Shown: positions 25,014 to 34,173, numbered from the stretch's first letter. The stretch: DNA of 64,000 nucleotides from Nocardioides halotolerans DSM 19273 (GCF_000422805.1 NZ_KE383925.1:255107-319106), one strand, 5' to 3'. Notes: a model not told the origin generated them from the sequence alone. A program made the numbers and translations.

Positions 25014-26500
25014 TGACCTCCTGTCATCCGTCCGGTCGTGTCGAAGAGCTCAAGTTCGGCTGGATGCATCTGGTGCTGCACCACGAACGATCGGTGCTTG
25101 ATCCGCCACAGGCCTTGGCCGGTGCCCATCGTCGGGATGAGGGACTGCTCGGTGCCGGTGAGGCCGAGCGCGGCCGACGTTGCGCCGAGTTGGTCGGACT
25201 CCTGGCGATAGACGATCCGCGTCTCGGCATTCGCCAGCAGCGAGGAGGCGAGTGCTCGCATCGCCGAGCCCTGATCGCCGACGTTGTCGAGGTCGGTGAG
25301 CTTGTGGAAGATCAGCATGTTCGCAATGCCGTAGTGGCGCGCGAGTCGCCAGTGGGCGTCCATCCGCCGCAACAGAGCGGGGTGCGACATGAGTCGCCAC
25401 GCTTCGTCGTACACGACCCAGCGCTGGCCGCCGGCGGGGTCCAGGAGTGCTGATTCCATCCACGCCGAGGCGCAGGTCATCAGTACAGAGATGAGGGTCG
25501 CGTTCTCGGTGACCCGGGATAGGTCGAGGGAGATCATCGGGAGCGTCGGGTCGAAGGACACTGTGGACGGCCCGTCGAACAGGCCAGCGAGGTCACCGGC
25601 GACTAGCCGGCGGAGAGCGTGGCCCACGAGCCGACCGTCGTCGGCGAGGCGCCCGTCCGGGTCCTCGGCTCGGTCCGGAGCGAGGAGCCGCTCGACGACC
25701 ATCGGGAGAACTGGGACGTCGGCGGTACGGACGGTGCGATCGATCGCGATATCGACTGCGGTGTGCTCCAGCGGGCTCAGCCGTCGCTCGAGCACGGTCT
25801 CGGCAAGCGCGCCGACGAGGTCGCGGCGGCGGGATGCGATCTGGCCGGCCCACTGCGCATCGTCGAAACCGGAGGGGCGATGGCCCTCGTCGAGCGGGTT
25901 GAGTCGGTTCGGCATCCCGTGGCCGAGCGCGATGGCTCGACCTCCCACCGCCTCGGCGACCGCGGTGTGCTCGCCCTTCGGATCCCCGGGCACATACACC
26001 CGGCGGCCGAACGGGATGGACCGCGTGTAAAGGCTCTTGGCGAGGCAGGATTTACCCGAACCCACGATGCCGGCAAGGACCAGGTTCGGTGCGGTGATCA
26101 GACCGCGGGCGTAGAGGACCCACGGGTCGTAGACGAACGAGCTACCCGAGTAGAGATCCTGGCCCACGAAGACCCCTTCGCTGCCCAGACCGCCCTCGGC
26201 GAGAAACGGGTACGCGCCTGCGAGCGTCGCCGACGTGTCCTGATGCCGCGGGACTCGAAATCCTCCCGGTGTTCGGAGCGCGGCCGGTCCCGATTCACCA
26301 GCACGGGGGAGCGTGACGGTCTCTCGCTGCTCAGCGGAGAGCTGTTCGGCCTTGCACTTCGCCTCGGCACGCCGGGCTTCGCGGTCGGCGGACAGGAGTT
26401 CTCGGGCAGCCGCCTTGCGCAGTTTGCGATCGCGCCGGCGTTCCCTGCCTGGAGAGACAAGGACGGCCGAATGTAGCCGCTCGTCCTGCCACCCGGTCAC
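25010..26500 (-). CDS. VirB4-type conjugal ATPase
   Basis: A 496-residue VirB4/TraC-like ATPase that would power the secretion channel. The N-terminus is a basic helical region, followed by the ATPase with Walker A GIVGSGKSC (K150) and Walker B WVVYDEAWRLM. The C-terminal part has the conserved YRQESDQLGATSAAL and IKHRSFVVQHQMH segments of the family. It is shorter than classical VirB4 (about 800 residues) because the N-terminal domain is missing, as is usual in actinobacterial ICEs, where SCO6880-like proteins supply the other part. Confidence 0.9.
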   Translation of the reverse strand: MTGWQDERLHSAVLVSPGRERRRDRKLRKAAARELLSADREARRAEAKCKAEQLSAEQRETVTLPRAGESGPAALRTPGGFRVPRHQDTSATLAGAYPFLAEGGLGSEGVFVGQDLYSGSSFVYDPWVLYARGLITAPNLVLAGIVGSGKSCLAKSLYTRSIPFGRRVYVPGDPKGEHTAVAEAVGGRAIALGHGMPNRLNPLDEGHRPSGFDDAQWAGQIASRRRDLVGALAETVLERRLSPLEHTAVDIAIDRTVRTADVPVLPMVVERLLAPDRAEDPDGRLADDGRLVGHALRRLVAGDLAGLFDGPSTVSFDPTLPMISLDLSRVTENATLISVLMTCASAWMESALLDPAGGQRWVVYDEAWRLMSHPALLRRMDAHWRLARHYGIANMLIFHKLTDLDNVGDQGSAMRALASSLLANAETRIVYRQESDQLGATSAALGLTGTEQSLIPTMGTGQGLWRIKHRSFVVQHQMHPAELELFDTTGRMTGGQ

Positions 26501-26904
26501 AGCGACATCCCTGGCTGGTACGACGGGCGCCGGACAGGTTCAGACGACGCGCAGTCGTGGACGTCGTAGGCGATCGTCGCCTCGATCTCGTGCGCCCGGC
26601 TCACCCCATGGGCAACCTGATCGATCATCTCGGCGGCGCGATGGAGTTCCCAGGACTCCCGGTACGACGCTGCGCGCCCAGCGTGGGGGTCGCCGCTCAT
26701 CCATGCCTGTTTGCGACGCGGCCCATCGTGGAACTGGCCGAGCTGGTGTAGAGACTGGCTCAGAGACGCGAGCGCCGAGCTGATGGAACCGAGCACGGGG
26801 TAGATCGAAGTCGGATCCTCGATCGAACGTGTCGCGTGGGCCAGGCCGCGGACTGCTTCCCGGAGTTGGTCGGAGTCGGCGACCGGGTCGTTGAAGGTCG
26901 GCAT
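26497..26904 (-). CDS. Small helical transfer-region protein
   Basis: A 135-residue protein. The ATG at 26904 has a GAGGAG ribosome-binding site; a longer GTG start at 27036 is in frame, but it lies inside the terminator-like hairpin at 27012-27047, so I reject the extension. The protein is helical, with SDQLREAVRGLAHATRSIED and an ELHRAAEMIDQVAHGVSRAHEIEA helix, and has no known domain. It overlaps the VirB4-type gene by four bases. Confidence 0.7.
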   Translation of the reverse strand: MPTFNDPVADSDQLREAVRGLAHATRSIEDPTSIYPVLGSISSALASLSQSLHQLGQFHDGPRRKQAWMSGDPHAGRAASYRESWELHRAAEMIDQVAHGVSRAHEIEATIAYDVHDCASSEPVRRPSYQPGMSL

Positions 26905-27011
26905 CGGTGGCTCCTCGGGCGATGGGCTCTCATCGATGAGGTGCGCGAAGTGCGCCGCCGTGTCGTCGCAGCTGCAGTCGCCGGCCGACCCGCACTGCCC
27001 CGGAGCGAGGA

Positions 27012-27047
27012 AGACCCCGCAGGAGTCTCGGGTCACCTGCGGGGTCT
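27012..27047 (-). terminator. Terminator-like hairpin inside the conjugation operon
   Basis: The arms AGACCCCGCAGG (27012-27023) and CCTGCGGGGTCT (27036-27047) are perfectly complementary over 12 bp with a 12-base loop. In the reverse transcript the hairpin is followed by TTCCTCGC, a short T-rich tail. It lies between the SCO6880 gene stop (27106) and the small gene start (26904), so it would lower expression of the VirB4, ArdC and coupling-protein genes relative to the membrane genes. Confidence 0.65.
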
Positions 27048-27105
27048 GGTCAGATATTGCCCGACGGCGACGCAGTTGGGGGTTGGTTTCGCGAGAAGTC
27101 CGCCC

Positions 27106-28557
27106 CTAGAGCGCACGTGACAGGGGCAACGCCGCGACCGCGAACCCCTGAGCCTGCTGGCCCCAGAGCCGCCGCGTCTCGCAGGACGCTTGGATCGCTG
27201 CCTGCTCGATGGCCGCGACAGCGCGCTCGAGCTCATCGGCGTCCCTGGCGCTGACTGCGACGAACCCAGTCGACCGGAGAACGCCGTGACCTGCGGTCAG
27301 GTCGGCCTCCTGCTGGAGGACGTCCTGATACTCAGCGGCCTGCTGGACGTCTTCGATCTGTCCGATCCTCTGCCGCTGGGCAGCATCGGAGACGTACTCG
27401 GTCTTCTTCTTGCGGATGTCCCGGGCAGCGCGGTCGGTGCGCATCGGCGTGTAGAGCAGCGTGAAGGTGCGGCGAATGCCCGACGACAAAAGCAGCGGCG
27501 CGAGGAACCCGGGGAAGACCAGCGAGCGTGGCCATTCGCTGATCCAGAGAACGCAGTGGTGCGCCGAGTCGCTGCGAAGACTGCCCCAGGACTCGGTGAC
27601 GGCGACCGGGCCGGCCGTCGCCAGGTCGCGGCCGACCTCGCCGTGCCGCTCCAAGGCTCCCGCGACCGCCGGGTCGTATGCCGAGCGAAGTATGAGGGCA
27701 AGGTCGCCGGGGGTGAGCCAGTCAGAGGGAGAGAGGTCCGCGGACCGAAGGGCAGCGAGCATCGTCGCCATCTCCTGGCGGAGTACAGCGGCCGCGCCGC
27801 GGTTTCCGCCACCTGCGGCCCGGATCGCGCGGCCAGCCGCCTTGGTGTCGAGGGAGATCGAGATGGTGCTCGCATGACGCTCACCGGCTGGTCCGGCACG
27901 GTCAACGAGCTCCCCGTACGTCGTCGACGCCCACGTCTCGGTGCGGTCGCCGTGCCGCTCCCACCAGTCCGCCAAGCCCTTGCCGGAGTCGGGGAGCGTG
28001 CGCTCCATGACCTGGAGTGAGGCAAGACGACCGGATCGGCAGGCGGTCGCGAGCACGCGTCCCCAGCTGACCACCCGACGTTCCTGTTCGGCAGGGTCCA
28101 GTAGTACGAAGGCGGGGTGGGAGACGCCAACGATCGCGGTCAGGGTGCCTCCGTGGGGGTCGCGGACCATGACCGCGCCGGTCTCGGGATCAACCCATTG
28201 CCTGAGACGAGCGGCGTCGCCGGGCAGCGACAGTGTTCCCGCCGGGCGCGGTCTGACGACGCGGCGGCGGTACAGGAGTTGGCCCCCCGACGAGCGCCAG
28301 ACCCACCGTGCCCCGATCGGCCCCCACTCGACGATCCGCCTTCCGCCGACGCCGACGAACCCGAGCACCACGAAGACGAGGATGATCGGGAACGTCATGA
28401 TCACCACCCCCAGGTAGAGGCCGAGAATCAGGGTGACTGCGGCGAGGCCCGCCATCACAAGCTGCGGACCTGACAGCCCGAGCAGGACACCACGCCTGGT
28501 GAGGCGGGAGAACTTGATAGGCGTGAGCGATGGTTCGGTGCTGCTTGACGTGCTCAC
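27106..28557 (-). CDS. SCO6880-family conjugation protein
   Basis: A 483-residue membrane-associated protein of the SCO6880 family, found in actinobacterial type IV secretion/conjugation loci next to VirB4 and VirB6 homologues. Two adjacent hydrophobic segments (about 28-70), including the GLYLGVVIMTFPIILVFVVL stretch, form the PrgI-like membrane part, and the remainder is a large cytoplasmic region with no P-loop. It probably replaces the missing N-terminal part of VirB4 in the channel. Six bases separate it from the VirB6-like gene upstream. Confidence 0.88.
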   Translation of the reverse strand: MSTSSSTEPSLTPIKFSRLTRRGVLLGLSGPQLVMAGLAAVTLILGLYLGVVIMTFPIILVFVVLGFVGVGGRRIVEWGPIGARWVWRSSGGQLLYRRRVVRPRPAGTLSLPGDAARLRQWVDPETGAVMVRDPHGGTLTAIVGVSHPAFVLLDPAEQERRVVSWGRVLATACRSGRLASLQVMERTLPDSGKGLADWWERHGDRTETWASTTYGELVDRAGPAGERHASTISISLDTKAAGRAIRAAGGGNRGAAAVLRQEMATMLAALRSADLSPSDWLTPGDLALILRSAYDPAVAGALERHGEVGRDLATAGPVAVTESWGSLRSDSAHHCVLWISEWPRSLVFPGFLAPLLLSSGIRRTFTLLYTPMRTDRAARDIRKKKTEYVSDAAQRQRIGQIEDVQQAAEYQDVLQQEADLTAGHGVLRSTGFVAVSARDADELERAVAAIEQAAIQASCETRRLWGQQAQGFAVAALPLSRAL

Positions 28558-28563
28558 CGCAAG

Positions 28564-29862
28564 CTACTTTCGTCCGGCAGGCTCGGCGAGAGTCGAGTCC
28601 GCGACCGGCGGCGGCACCGTCGAAGGCTCCGCCGACTCGTGAGCTTGGGCTTGTCCGCTCGCCTGGGTCGCGACGAATCCGCCCAGACGCGGCCCCGCTG
28701 CCACAGCTTCCTTCGCGACGACTGCGCCCGCGGCGACCGCACCGCCGGCGGCTGCACCCGCGCCGCCGCTGGCCGCCGCTCCACCCGATACGCCACCACT
28801 GGTGCCGCCTCCTGCAGCGGCTCCAGATCCGCCACCGCCCGCGGCGGGCGTGACAGCAGCCGGTCCACTCGACGCCGTACCTCCGCCCGCGTCTCCGAGG
28901 ATCTTGGCGGGCTCGCTGCCGGTGCGGCGAGAGAGCGGGATCGGCATCGGACGGTTGAGGGAGGCCTTGGCTTCCTGTTCGGCCGACATCGCCTGATACA
29001 TGTCGAAGTTCATGAAGGCGATGGCCTTGTAGGTCAGGTACGGCGCGAAGCCGGCCATCAGCATCAGTACGACACCCGCCATCGGCTGGCTGACGGATTC
29101 CAGGTCGGCGTCGATTGGCGCCGACACCTGAGCGGTGGCGAGCAGGAAGATCACCACCAGGACGACCTTCGACAGGATCATCGCGATCACGAAGGTGGCC
29201 CACCGGCTCAGCCAGGAACGCGTGTGGTCCCAACTGGAGCCGGCCAGGGCGATCGGCGCGAACACGATCGCGATCAGTAGCAGTGCCTTGCGGATCAGCA
29301 GGCTGATCCAGACCACCATCGCACCGATGATGGCGAGGCTCGAGAGGAAGATCGTCAGGATCGCGCCGGCGCCGGGAGCGCTGAGGTTGATGGCGCCGAG
29401 GCCAGCGGCGAGTACGGCGACCCTGTCGCCCATCTCGTTCATGTTGGTTCCAGCGGCATTGACAATGCCGATGCAGAGCTGGTCTGTGATCTCGAGCGCC
29501 GTGCCGACCAGCGCGAGGGTGACGAAGGATCCGAGGATCGACTTTGCGAGCCCGAGAGCGGCTCTGGAGAGCGCGGCTGGCTCGCGGCGGATCATCCCTC
29601 CGATGACCTGCAGCATGAAGAAGCCGAGCATCACGAAGACGCCGACCCCGAACATGATGTTGTAGACCTTCGTGTACTCACCGCTGGTCACATCGACGAA
29701 CGTCGTGGTGTCGATGACCTTCCAGACGGACGTGAACATCCATTCAGCCGCACCACCCATTCCCTGAGCGAGCCACTCGAACGGCGCGGTCACGACCGCG
29801 CCAGCCGCGTCTCCCGCGGTGTTGCAGACCTCGTGGATCACCGGCACATCGCAGACACCCAT
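28564..29862 (-). CDS. VirB6/TrbL-like polytopic membrane protein
   Basis: A 432-residue integral membrane protein with about six transmembrane segments (for example residues 70-90, 103-123, 166-188, 190-210, 218-242, 262-282) and an EWLAQGMGGAAEWMFTSVW entry helix typical of TrbL/VirB6-like channel proteins. The last 120 residues are low-complexity Gly/Ala/Ser and very GC-rich, a usual tail in this family. It should form part of the conjugation channel. A short gap (10 bases) separates it from the small DUF6112-like protein upstream. Confidence 0.9.
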   Translation of the reverse strand: MGVCDVPVIHEVCNTAGDAAGAVVTAPFEWLAQGMGGAAEWMFTSVWKVIDTTTFVDVTSGEYTKVYNIMFGVGVFVMLGFFMLQVIGGMIRREPAALSRAALGLAKSILGSFVTLALVGTALEITDQLCIGIVNAAGTNMNEMGDRVAVLAAGLGAINLSAPGAGAILTIFLSSLAIIGAMVVWISLLIRKALLLIAIVFAPIALAGSSWDHTRSWLSRWATFVIAMILSKVVLVVIFLLATAQVSAPIDADLESVSQPMAGVVLMLMAGFAPYLTYKAIAFMNFDMYQAMSAEQEAKASLNRPMPIPLSRRTGSEPAKILGDAGGGTASSGPAAVTPAAGGGGSGAAAGGGTSGGVSGGAAASGGAGAAAGGAVAAGAVVAKEAVAAGPRLGGFVATQASGQAQAHESAEPSTVPPPVADSTLAEPAGRK

Positions 29863-29872
29863 GACTGGTCCC

Positions 29873-30178
29873 TCAGACCTGCTGGCCGACGTTCCAGAAG
29901 AAGTTCACCAGCGTCACGGAGGCGCCGCAGACGATCGCGGCACCGAGTGCGACGAGGACGCCGAGCTTGCCGCGTCCCGCGAGATGCGGGTTCGAGGAGT
30001 TGGCTCCGAGTGCCCACACGATCGCCGACATGATCAGCGCGAGCACGGCCAGCACCAGCCCGACCGTCATCGACGCTCCGACGATCTTCTTGAGCTGACC
30101 GATACCGGGCAGACCGTTGGAGTTGGGATCGATCTGGATGTCGAGCGGAAGCAGCAGAGCTGCTGTGACAAGGTCCAT
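29873..30178 (-). CDS. DUF6112-like small membrane protein (copy 1)
   Basis: A 101-residue protein with two hydrophobic segments (about 35-58 and 72-94) separated by a conserved ANSSNPHLAGRGKLG loop. This matches the DUF6112 family, small membrane proteins of actinobacterial conjugation operons that by size and layout may be the VirB2/pilin-like or VirB3-like component. The protein is clearly related to the next upstream gene (WALGANSSN vs WAIASNSGS), so the pair arose by duplication. Confidence 0.8.
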   Translation of the reverse strand: MDLVTAALLLPLDIQIDPNSNGLPGIGQLKKIVGASMTVGLVLAVLALIMSAIVWALGANSSNPHLAGRGKLGVLVALGAAIVCGASVTLVNFFWNVGQQV

Positions 30179-30211
30179 CGGAAGGCTCCTGACGTCGAAC
30201 GGGCGGACGTC

Positions 30212-30502
30212 CTAGAGGTGTGCGCCGATGTCCAGCAGCCAGTTCGCCCAAGCCAACGCGCCACCGGTCAGCGTGGCGCCACCTATCGCGACGAAGCAGC
30301 CGGACTTCGCCTTCTGTGCGGTGTGCCAGCTTCCGGAGTTGGACGCGATGGCCCAGGTCGTCGCCGAGACAATGAGCATGAGGACGGCGACGATCAGGCC
30401 GAACGTCAGCAGGGCGCCGACGATGACGCGGAGTTCGCCTGCTCCGCCGACTGCTCCGAAGTCCGGACCAACGTCAGCCCGAATCAAATCACTTGGGCCC
30501 AT
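30212..30502 (-). CDS. DUF6112-like small membrane protein (copy 2)
   Basis: A 96-residue paralogue of the downstream gene, with two hydrophobic helices (about 25-50 and 68-92) and the loop ASNSGSWHTAQKAKSG. An N-terminal amphipathic segment precedes the first helix. Two different DUF6112 proteins in a row suggest a hetero-oligomeric pilus or channel base. The gap to the cell-wall hydrolase upstream is 70 bases. Confidence 0.8.
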   Translation of the reverse strand: MGPSDLIRADVGPDFGAVGGAGELRVIVGALLTFGLIVAVLMLIVSATTWAIASNSGSWHTAQKAKSGCFVAIGGATLTGGALAWANWLLDIGAHL

Positions 30503-30572
30503 GGGAATCAGGTGCGCCGCGGCGACCGCGCAACGGCAGCCAAGTCTCGTCAGCCGGCCTTCTCCTCGGCTG

Positions 30573-31691
30573 TCAAGCGAGCCGACGCACAGTCATGACC
30601 TCACCGGCGAACTCGCCGATCGTTCCGTATCGGACGACGTCGCCGGTACGCGGCGCGTGGAGGATCCTGTCGCCGCCGACGTAGATCGCAACGTGGTGCG
30701 GGCCACCGGCGCCCGGGTAGCTGAAGAAGATCAGGTCGCCGGGCTGCTTGAGCGTCCAGGGGATGCCCATGCCGGCATGGATCTGGTCGCCCGAGTAGTG
30801 GGGAAGCCGGATCCGGCCGCCGGAGGCCTGGTACGCCGCGTAGAGCACGAGGCCCGAGCAGTCGAACCCTCCTCCGGTCGGTCCGGAGAAGTCGCCACCG
30901 CCCCACACGTACGGCTGGCCGAGCTGCGAGGCAGCCCCGGCGATGAGGGCCCCCGGGAAGCCGGCCGGAAGGTTCGTGGGCAGATCGCCGGTTGATCGCG
31001 CGCAATCCAGGTCGCTGCCGAGCGATGCACCGCTGACCGCGCTCAGGACCTTCTCGGCGACCGGTTGGTTGACGGCGTACCTGTCGGGATACGCGGAGAC
31101 CTGGACAGCCTGGGCAGCGGCGCCGGGGTCCATCGCCTGCCATCCGTCGATGTCGAGCAGCCCGCGCGGGGATCCGTGGTTCGGCCCGTTCGGACCGCCA
31201 TAGAAGGCACGGGACGACCACACCGGGTCCATCAGGTTCTCGACGGTGCCCCAACCGGCGGCCGGTCGTTGTTGGAACAGGCCAACGGAGTCGTGGTCGC
31301 TCCCGTCTCCGTCGTTGGGAATGTCTGCGGAATGGGGGTAGGCGCTCGTGTTCGACAGGACTCGCAGCGACGACTCCGTCAGGGCGGTCATGATGGCGAT
31401 CAGCTGGCCACGGGCCGGAATGCGCTGGTTGTTGCCGACTGCGATGATCGCCGCCGCACGGGTGAGCTGCTGCTCGTTCAGGGTGACGGTCTCGCCGTTC
31501 GTGTTGGTTGCGTTCAGACTTGACGGGACGGGGCCGGCGACGCCGAGACTGGCCGTCGCCTCGCCGTCCCACATGCAGCTGCCTGATCCAGCGGCAGCCG
31601 GGCTGACGAGCGTCGCTACGCCGACGACTGCAGCTCCAGGAGCGAACAGGACTGCGGCTGCGGCGCCGACGGCAAAGACCTTCATGCCCAT
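30573..31691 (-). CDS. Secreted transglycosylase/NlpC-P60 cell-wall hydrolase
   Basis: A 372-residue protein with an N-terminal membrane/signal segment (about 2-30), a lysozyme-like lytic transglycosylase region and a C-terminal NlpC/P60 peptidase. E106 of ALTESSLRVL and the following SVGLFQQRP are the transglycosylase signature; the NlpC/P60 nucleophile is C278 (FDCSGLVLYAAY) with the catalytic His in HHVAIYVG. Such double hydrolases (VirB1/Tcp-like) open peptidoglycan for the secretion channel. The gene is seven bases downstream of its upstream partner. Confidence 0.92.
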   Translation of the reverse strand: MGMKVFAVGAAAAVLFAPGAAVVGVATLVSPAAAGSGSCMWDGEATASLGVAGPVPSSLNATNTNGETVTLNEQQLTRAAAIIAVGNNQRIPARGQLIAIMTALTESSLRVLSNTSAYPHSADIPNDGDGSDHDSVGLFQQRPAAGWGTVENLMDPVWSSRAFYGGPNGPNHGSPRGLLDIDGWQAMDPGAAAQAVQVSAYPDRYAVNQPVAEKVLSAVSGASLGSDLDCARSTGDLPTNLPAGFPGALIAGAASQLGQPYVWGGGDFSGPTGGGFDCSGLVLYAAYQASGGRIRLPHYSGDQIHAGMGIPWTLKQPGDLIFFSYPGAGGPHHVAIYVGGDRILHAPRTGDVVRYGTIGEFAGEVMTVRRLA

Positions 31692-31698
31692 CCGCCGT

Positions 31699-32364
31699 TC
31701 ACCTCAGCGGGTTGTCGAGCTCTGAGAGGCGTAGGACGTGGCAGCGCTCGAAGGACGGCTGGCAGGCGACGAAGACCGTGAAGGAGACCGGGTACGACGA
31801 CTCGGCCAGTTCGCCGTTCCAGACACCGCTGCGATGGCGGGTGCCGGCGATCGTCACAGCTGTCGTCCCGGGCCGGAGATGTCCGTGAGCCTGATCCACC
31901 GCGGCCGCCCAGGCGTCAGGGACGTAAGCGTCGTCGACCTCGATCGTCTGCTCGACCTCCATGGCGCCTAGGTCGAGCCACTGCTCGACCGTCGGCAGGT
32001 ACGCCGCGACATCGTCGAGCAGCCCGGGCACCTCCTCTCCGGATGGGTCGGCATCAGCGAGGACAACCGAGCTGTAGTCGGTCGGCAGGAACCCTGCCGT
32101 CGTGTCCCAGTCGAACAGCGAGACGGCGACAGCTCGCGCATAGGTGACCGGATCGGTCGTGTGTGGGAGAGACCGGTCCTGAACGGTGACGTCGGGCTCG
32201 GTGCTGTCCGCCCCGAGCGCGGCAGCGATGGGCCTCGCGTTCGGGGGCGCTGTGGTCGTGCCCCCAGGTCCGCGGACGAGACCGTAGATGCCGACGGCGG
32301 CAGTGACGACGGCCAGTGCGCATCCGAGGAGAAGCATGATCTGGCGGCCAGTCAGGTTGGGCAT
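31699..32364 (-). CDS. Membrane-anchored transfer protein, TcpC/VirB8-like in layout
   Basis: A 221-residue protein with one N-terminal membrane anchor (about 8-30) and an extracytoplasmic domain. The domain contains ARAVAVSLFDWDTTAG and a C-terminal VSFTVFVACQPSFERCHVLRL segment. Size, topology and location next to the cell-wall hydrolase fit a VirB8/TcpC-type channel subunit, but the sequence is not diagnostic. Confidence 0.65.
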   Translation of the reverse strand: MPNLTGRQIMLLLGCALAVVTAAVGIYGLVRGPGGTTTAPPNARPIAAALGADSTEPDVTVQDRSLPHTTDPVTYARAVAVSLFDWDTTAGFLPTDYSSVVLADADPSGEEVPGLLDDVAAYLPTVEQWLDLGAMEVEQTIEVDDAYVPDAWAAAVDQAHGHLRPGTTAVTIAGTRHRSGVWNGELAESSYPVSFTVFVACQPSFERCHVLRLSELDNPLR

Positions 32365-32411
32365 TGGAACTCCGAAGCGACGGGTTCTGGGACGTCAGTT
32401 AGGTGCGTCGG

Positions 32412-33371
32412 CTACGCCGGTGTCGCAGCGTGACGCCGGGCGGCGACGAGCTGGTCGCGGAACGCGATCGTCGCCGTCACAACGCGGTCGAACCGTTCCC
32501 AGTCACTGCGACTGAGCTGGGCCGCGAGTGCGTCGACGTCGTACAGCTCCGTCCAGCCATCGAGCTCAGTCCAGGTCAGGTTGAACGAGCGGACACTGCG
32601 GAAGTGGCTGCTCGGTCCGTGGCTGCGCGTGAGTCCCTTGGGGCCCTTCTCGCGCACCTCGCGCTCGGCGCGCGCACGAGCCTCACGCGCCAGCCGAGCC
32701 AGATCGGTCTCTTCCCCAGGCTCCGGCTGTTGCGCCTCGTCGAACGATTCCTTGACCTTGAGGTAGAGCGGCTTGACCGGCTCGCCCTGCTCGATTCTCT
32801 GCAGCGCGTCGTTCGCCAGCGCGCGGATCTCTGGTGGCGTGGCCTTTCGGGAGGCCCAGTCCATGAGCGCACAGACCCGCTCGTGGGTGTTGTACGACGC
32901 CTTTCCAGTGATGGCCATGGCAGCTTGAAGCCGGGCGTCACCGGTCTCGCCCGGCTCCGCACCGGGTGCGGACCCCGAGGTCCCGAACTGGGTCGCCTGC
33001 ATGCGTCGCTCGGCATCGTCCGCTCGAAGAGCCTTGAGCTCGCGGTAGAGCGCGGCCTTCTCGAGCTCGTTCAGCGACTTGTGCAGCTGGTTCTCGTCCT
33101 GCTCAGCGAGCAACAGCGAGAGCTTGTCGGAGATCCCGGATCGGACCCAGACCTTCATTGTGCGCCAGCCGAGCCGACGCACGGCCTCCAGGCGCCGCCA
33201 CCCGCACACAAGGACACCCTCGGGGGTGATGGTGATCGGCTGGAGCAGTCCCAGCCGCTCGATCGACTCCATGAGCGGCTTGAGGTCGCCGTGGTCCTTG
33301 CGGTGCCGGACTCCGACGGTGATCGAGTCGAGCGCTCTGTCGAGTTCGATGTGGCCGCGTGCGTCAGGCAT
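32412..33371 (-). CDS. ParB-like nuclease/DNA-binding domain protein
   Basis: A 319-residue protein with an N-terminal ParB/Srx-type domain: VGVRHRKDHGDLKPLMESIERLGLLQPITITPEGVLVCGWRRLEAVRRLG contains the conserved GLLQPI and GxRRLEA boxes. The rest is helical with a charged region. Similar ParB-like proteins in ICEs regulate or act in replication and maintenance. The ATG at 33371 overlaps the stop of the upstream gene by eight bases. No ParA is adjacent; the MinD-like protein is over 10 kb away in the Tad operon. Confidence 0.85.
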   Translation of the reverse strand: MPDARGHIELDRALDSITVGVRHRKDHGDLKPLMESIERLGLLQPITITPEGVLVCGWRRLEAVRRLGWRTMKVWVRSGISDKLSLLLAEQDENQLHKSLNELEKAALYRELKALRADDAERRMQATQFGTSGSAPGAEPGETGDARLQAAMAITGKASYNTHERVCALMDWASRKATPPEIRALANDALQRIEQGEPVKPLYLKVKESFDEAQQPEPGEETDLARLAREARARAEREVREKGPKGLTRSHGPSSHFRSVRSFNLTWTELDGWTELYDVDALAAQLSRSDWERFDRVVTATIAFRDQLVAARRHAATPA

Positions 33372-34173
33372 GAATCCGAGCCTTCGGTCGGGGAGCCGCC
33401 TCGCTGATCTCGAAGACGAGCAGGTCATCGTCGAGGAGTTCGGCGACTGGATGCCCGATCAGTAGTCGCAGAAGGACCCCGTGCCCGTCCGACGTACAGG
33501 CTTCGTCGGGGTTCGGATTGCCAAGCACGATTCGCAGCACGGTCGACCATGCCTCCTGGTCGATGTCGAGGAGCGCTCGTGCGGTGTGGTCGCGTCGGAG
33601 TGCCGCGTGGGCCTTGCGACGGGATCCGGACTCGACCAGGCGGGCTGAGATGTAGTCGAGTGCGCAGGTCGCCGTGTCCCGGGGCCACCCGAGTGCGGTG
33701 AAGAGGTCGATCGTTGCGTCGACCGCTTCGTACGCGCCGGTGGGTGGAGTCTCGTCGGGGTTGAACGGCTCGACGGTGAGCGCAGGGAGGAAGCTGGGCA
33801 GGTCAGCCTCGGTGTCACAGAACCGGCGGACGTCGTGATGCCGGGAGATCTCCGGTCGCCGGGCCTGGTCGACAGAGCATAGGAGCCCGTCGGCGCGCTC
33901 CTCTGCGATCAGCGTGACCTTCACCGCCATGGTGACCACGGCCCAAGGGTCGTCGGCTGTGCGGACGGCATAGGTCCGCATCGCTTCGAACGCTGCCGCG
34001 GCTCCCGCGGTGGGGTCACAACGATGTTTGATCGCCAGCGCCTCGTACTTCCGTGCGGCATAGAGCATCAGCTCGCGGGCCTCGGGGTCGTGCTCCCACG
34101 CGCGCGGTCCAGACACCCGGAGGCGCACGAGCAGTCGGCGCAGTCCTGCCGTTGTCTGAACTGAGCGGCTCAC
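33364..34173 (-). CDS. Helical protein, sigma-factor-like in pattern, function unknown
   Basis: A 269-residue protein starting at GTG 34173, overlapping the upstream stop by four bases (GTGA). Residues about 25-80 (LMLYAARKYEALA, DPTAGAAAAFEAMR, DPWAVVTMAV, LIAEERADG) faintly follow the spacing of sigma region 2, and LGWPRDTATCALDYISARLV could be a region-4-like HTH. This resemblance is weak and unconfirmed. Sitting between the primase and ParB genes, it may be a regulator of the transfer operon. Confidence 0.65.
   Translation of the reverse strand: MSRSVQTTAGLRRLLVRLRVSGPRAWEHDPEARELMLYAARKYEALAIKHRCDPTAGAAAAFEAMRTYAVRTADDPWAVVTMAVKVTLIAEERADGLLCSVDQARRPEISRHHDVRRFCDTEADLPSFLPALTVEPFNPDETPPTGAYEAVDATIDLFTALGWPRDTATCALDYISARLVESGSRRKAHAALRRDHTARALLDIDQEAWSTVLRIVLGNPNPDEACTSDGHGVLLRLLIGHPVAELLDDDLLVFEISEAAPRPKARIHA

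Noticed and set aside
26905..27036. N-terminal Cys-rich extension of the small gene before VirB4
   Set aside because: The GTG lies in the terminator-like hairpin, while the ATG at 26904 has a strong ribosome-binding site.
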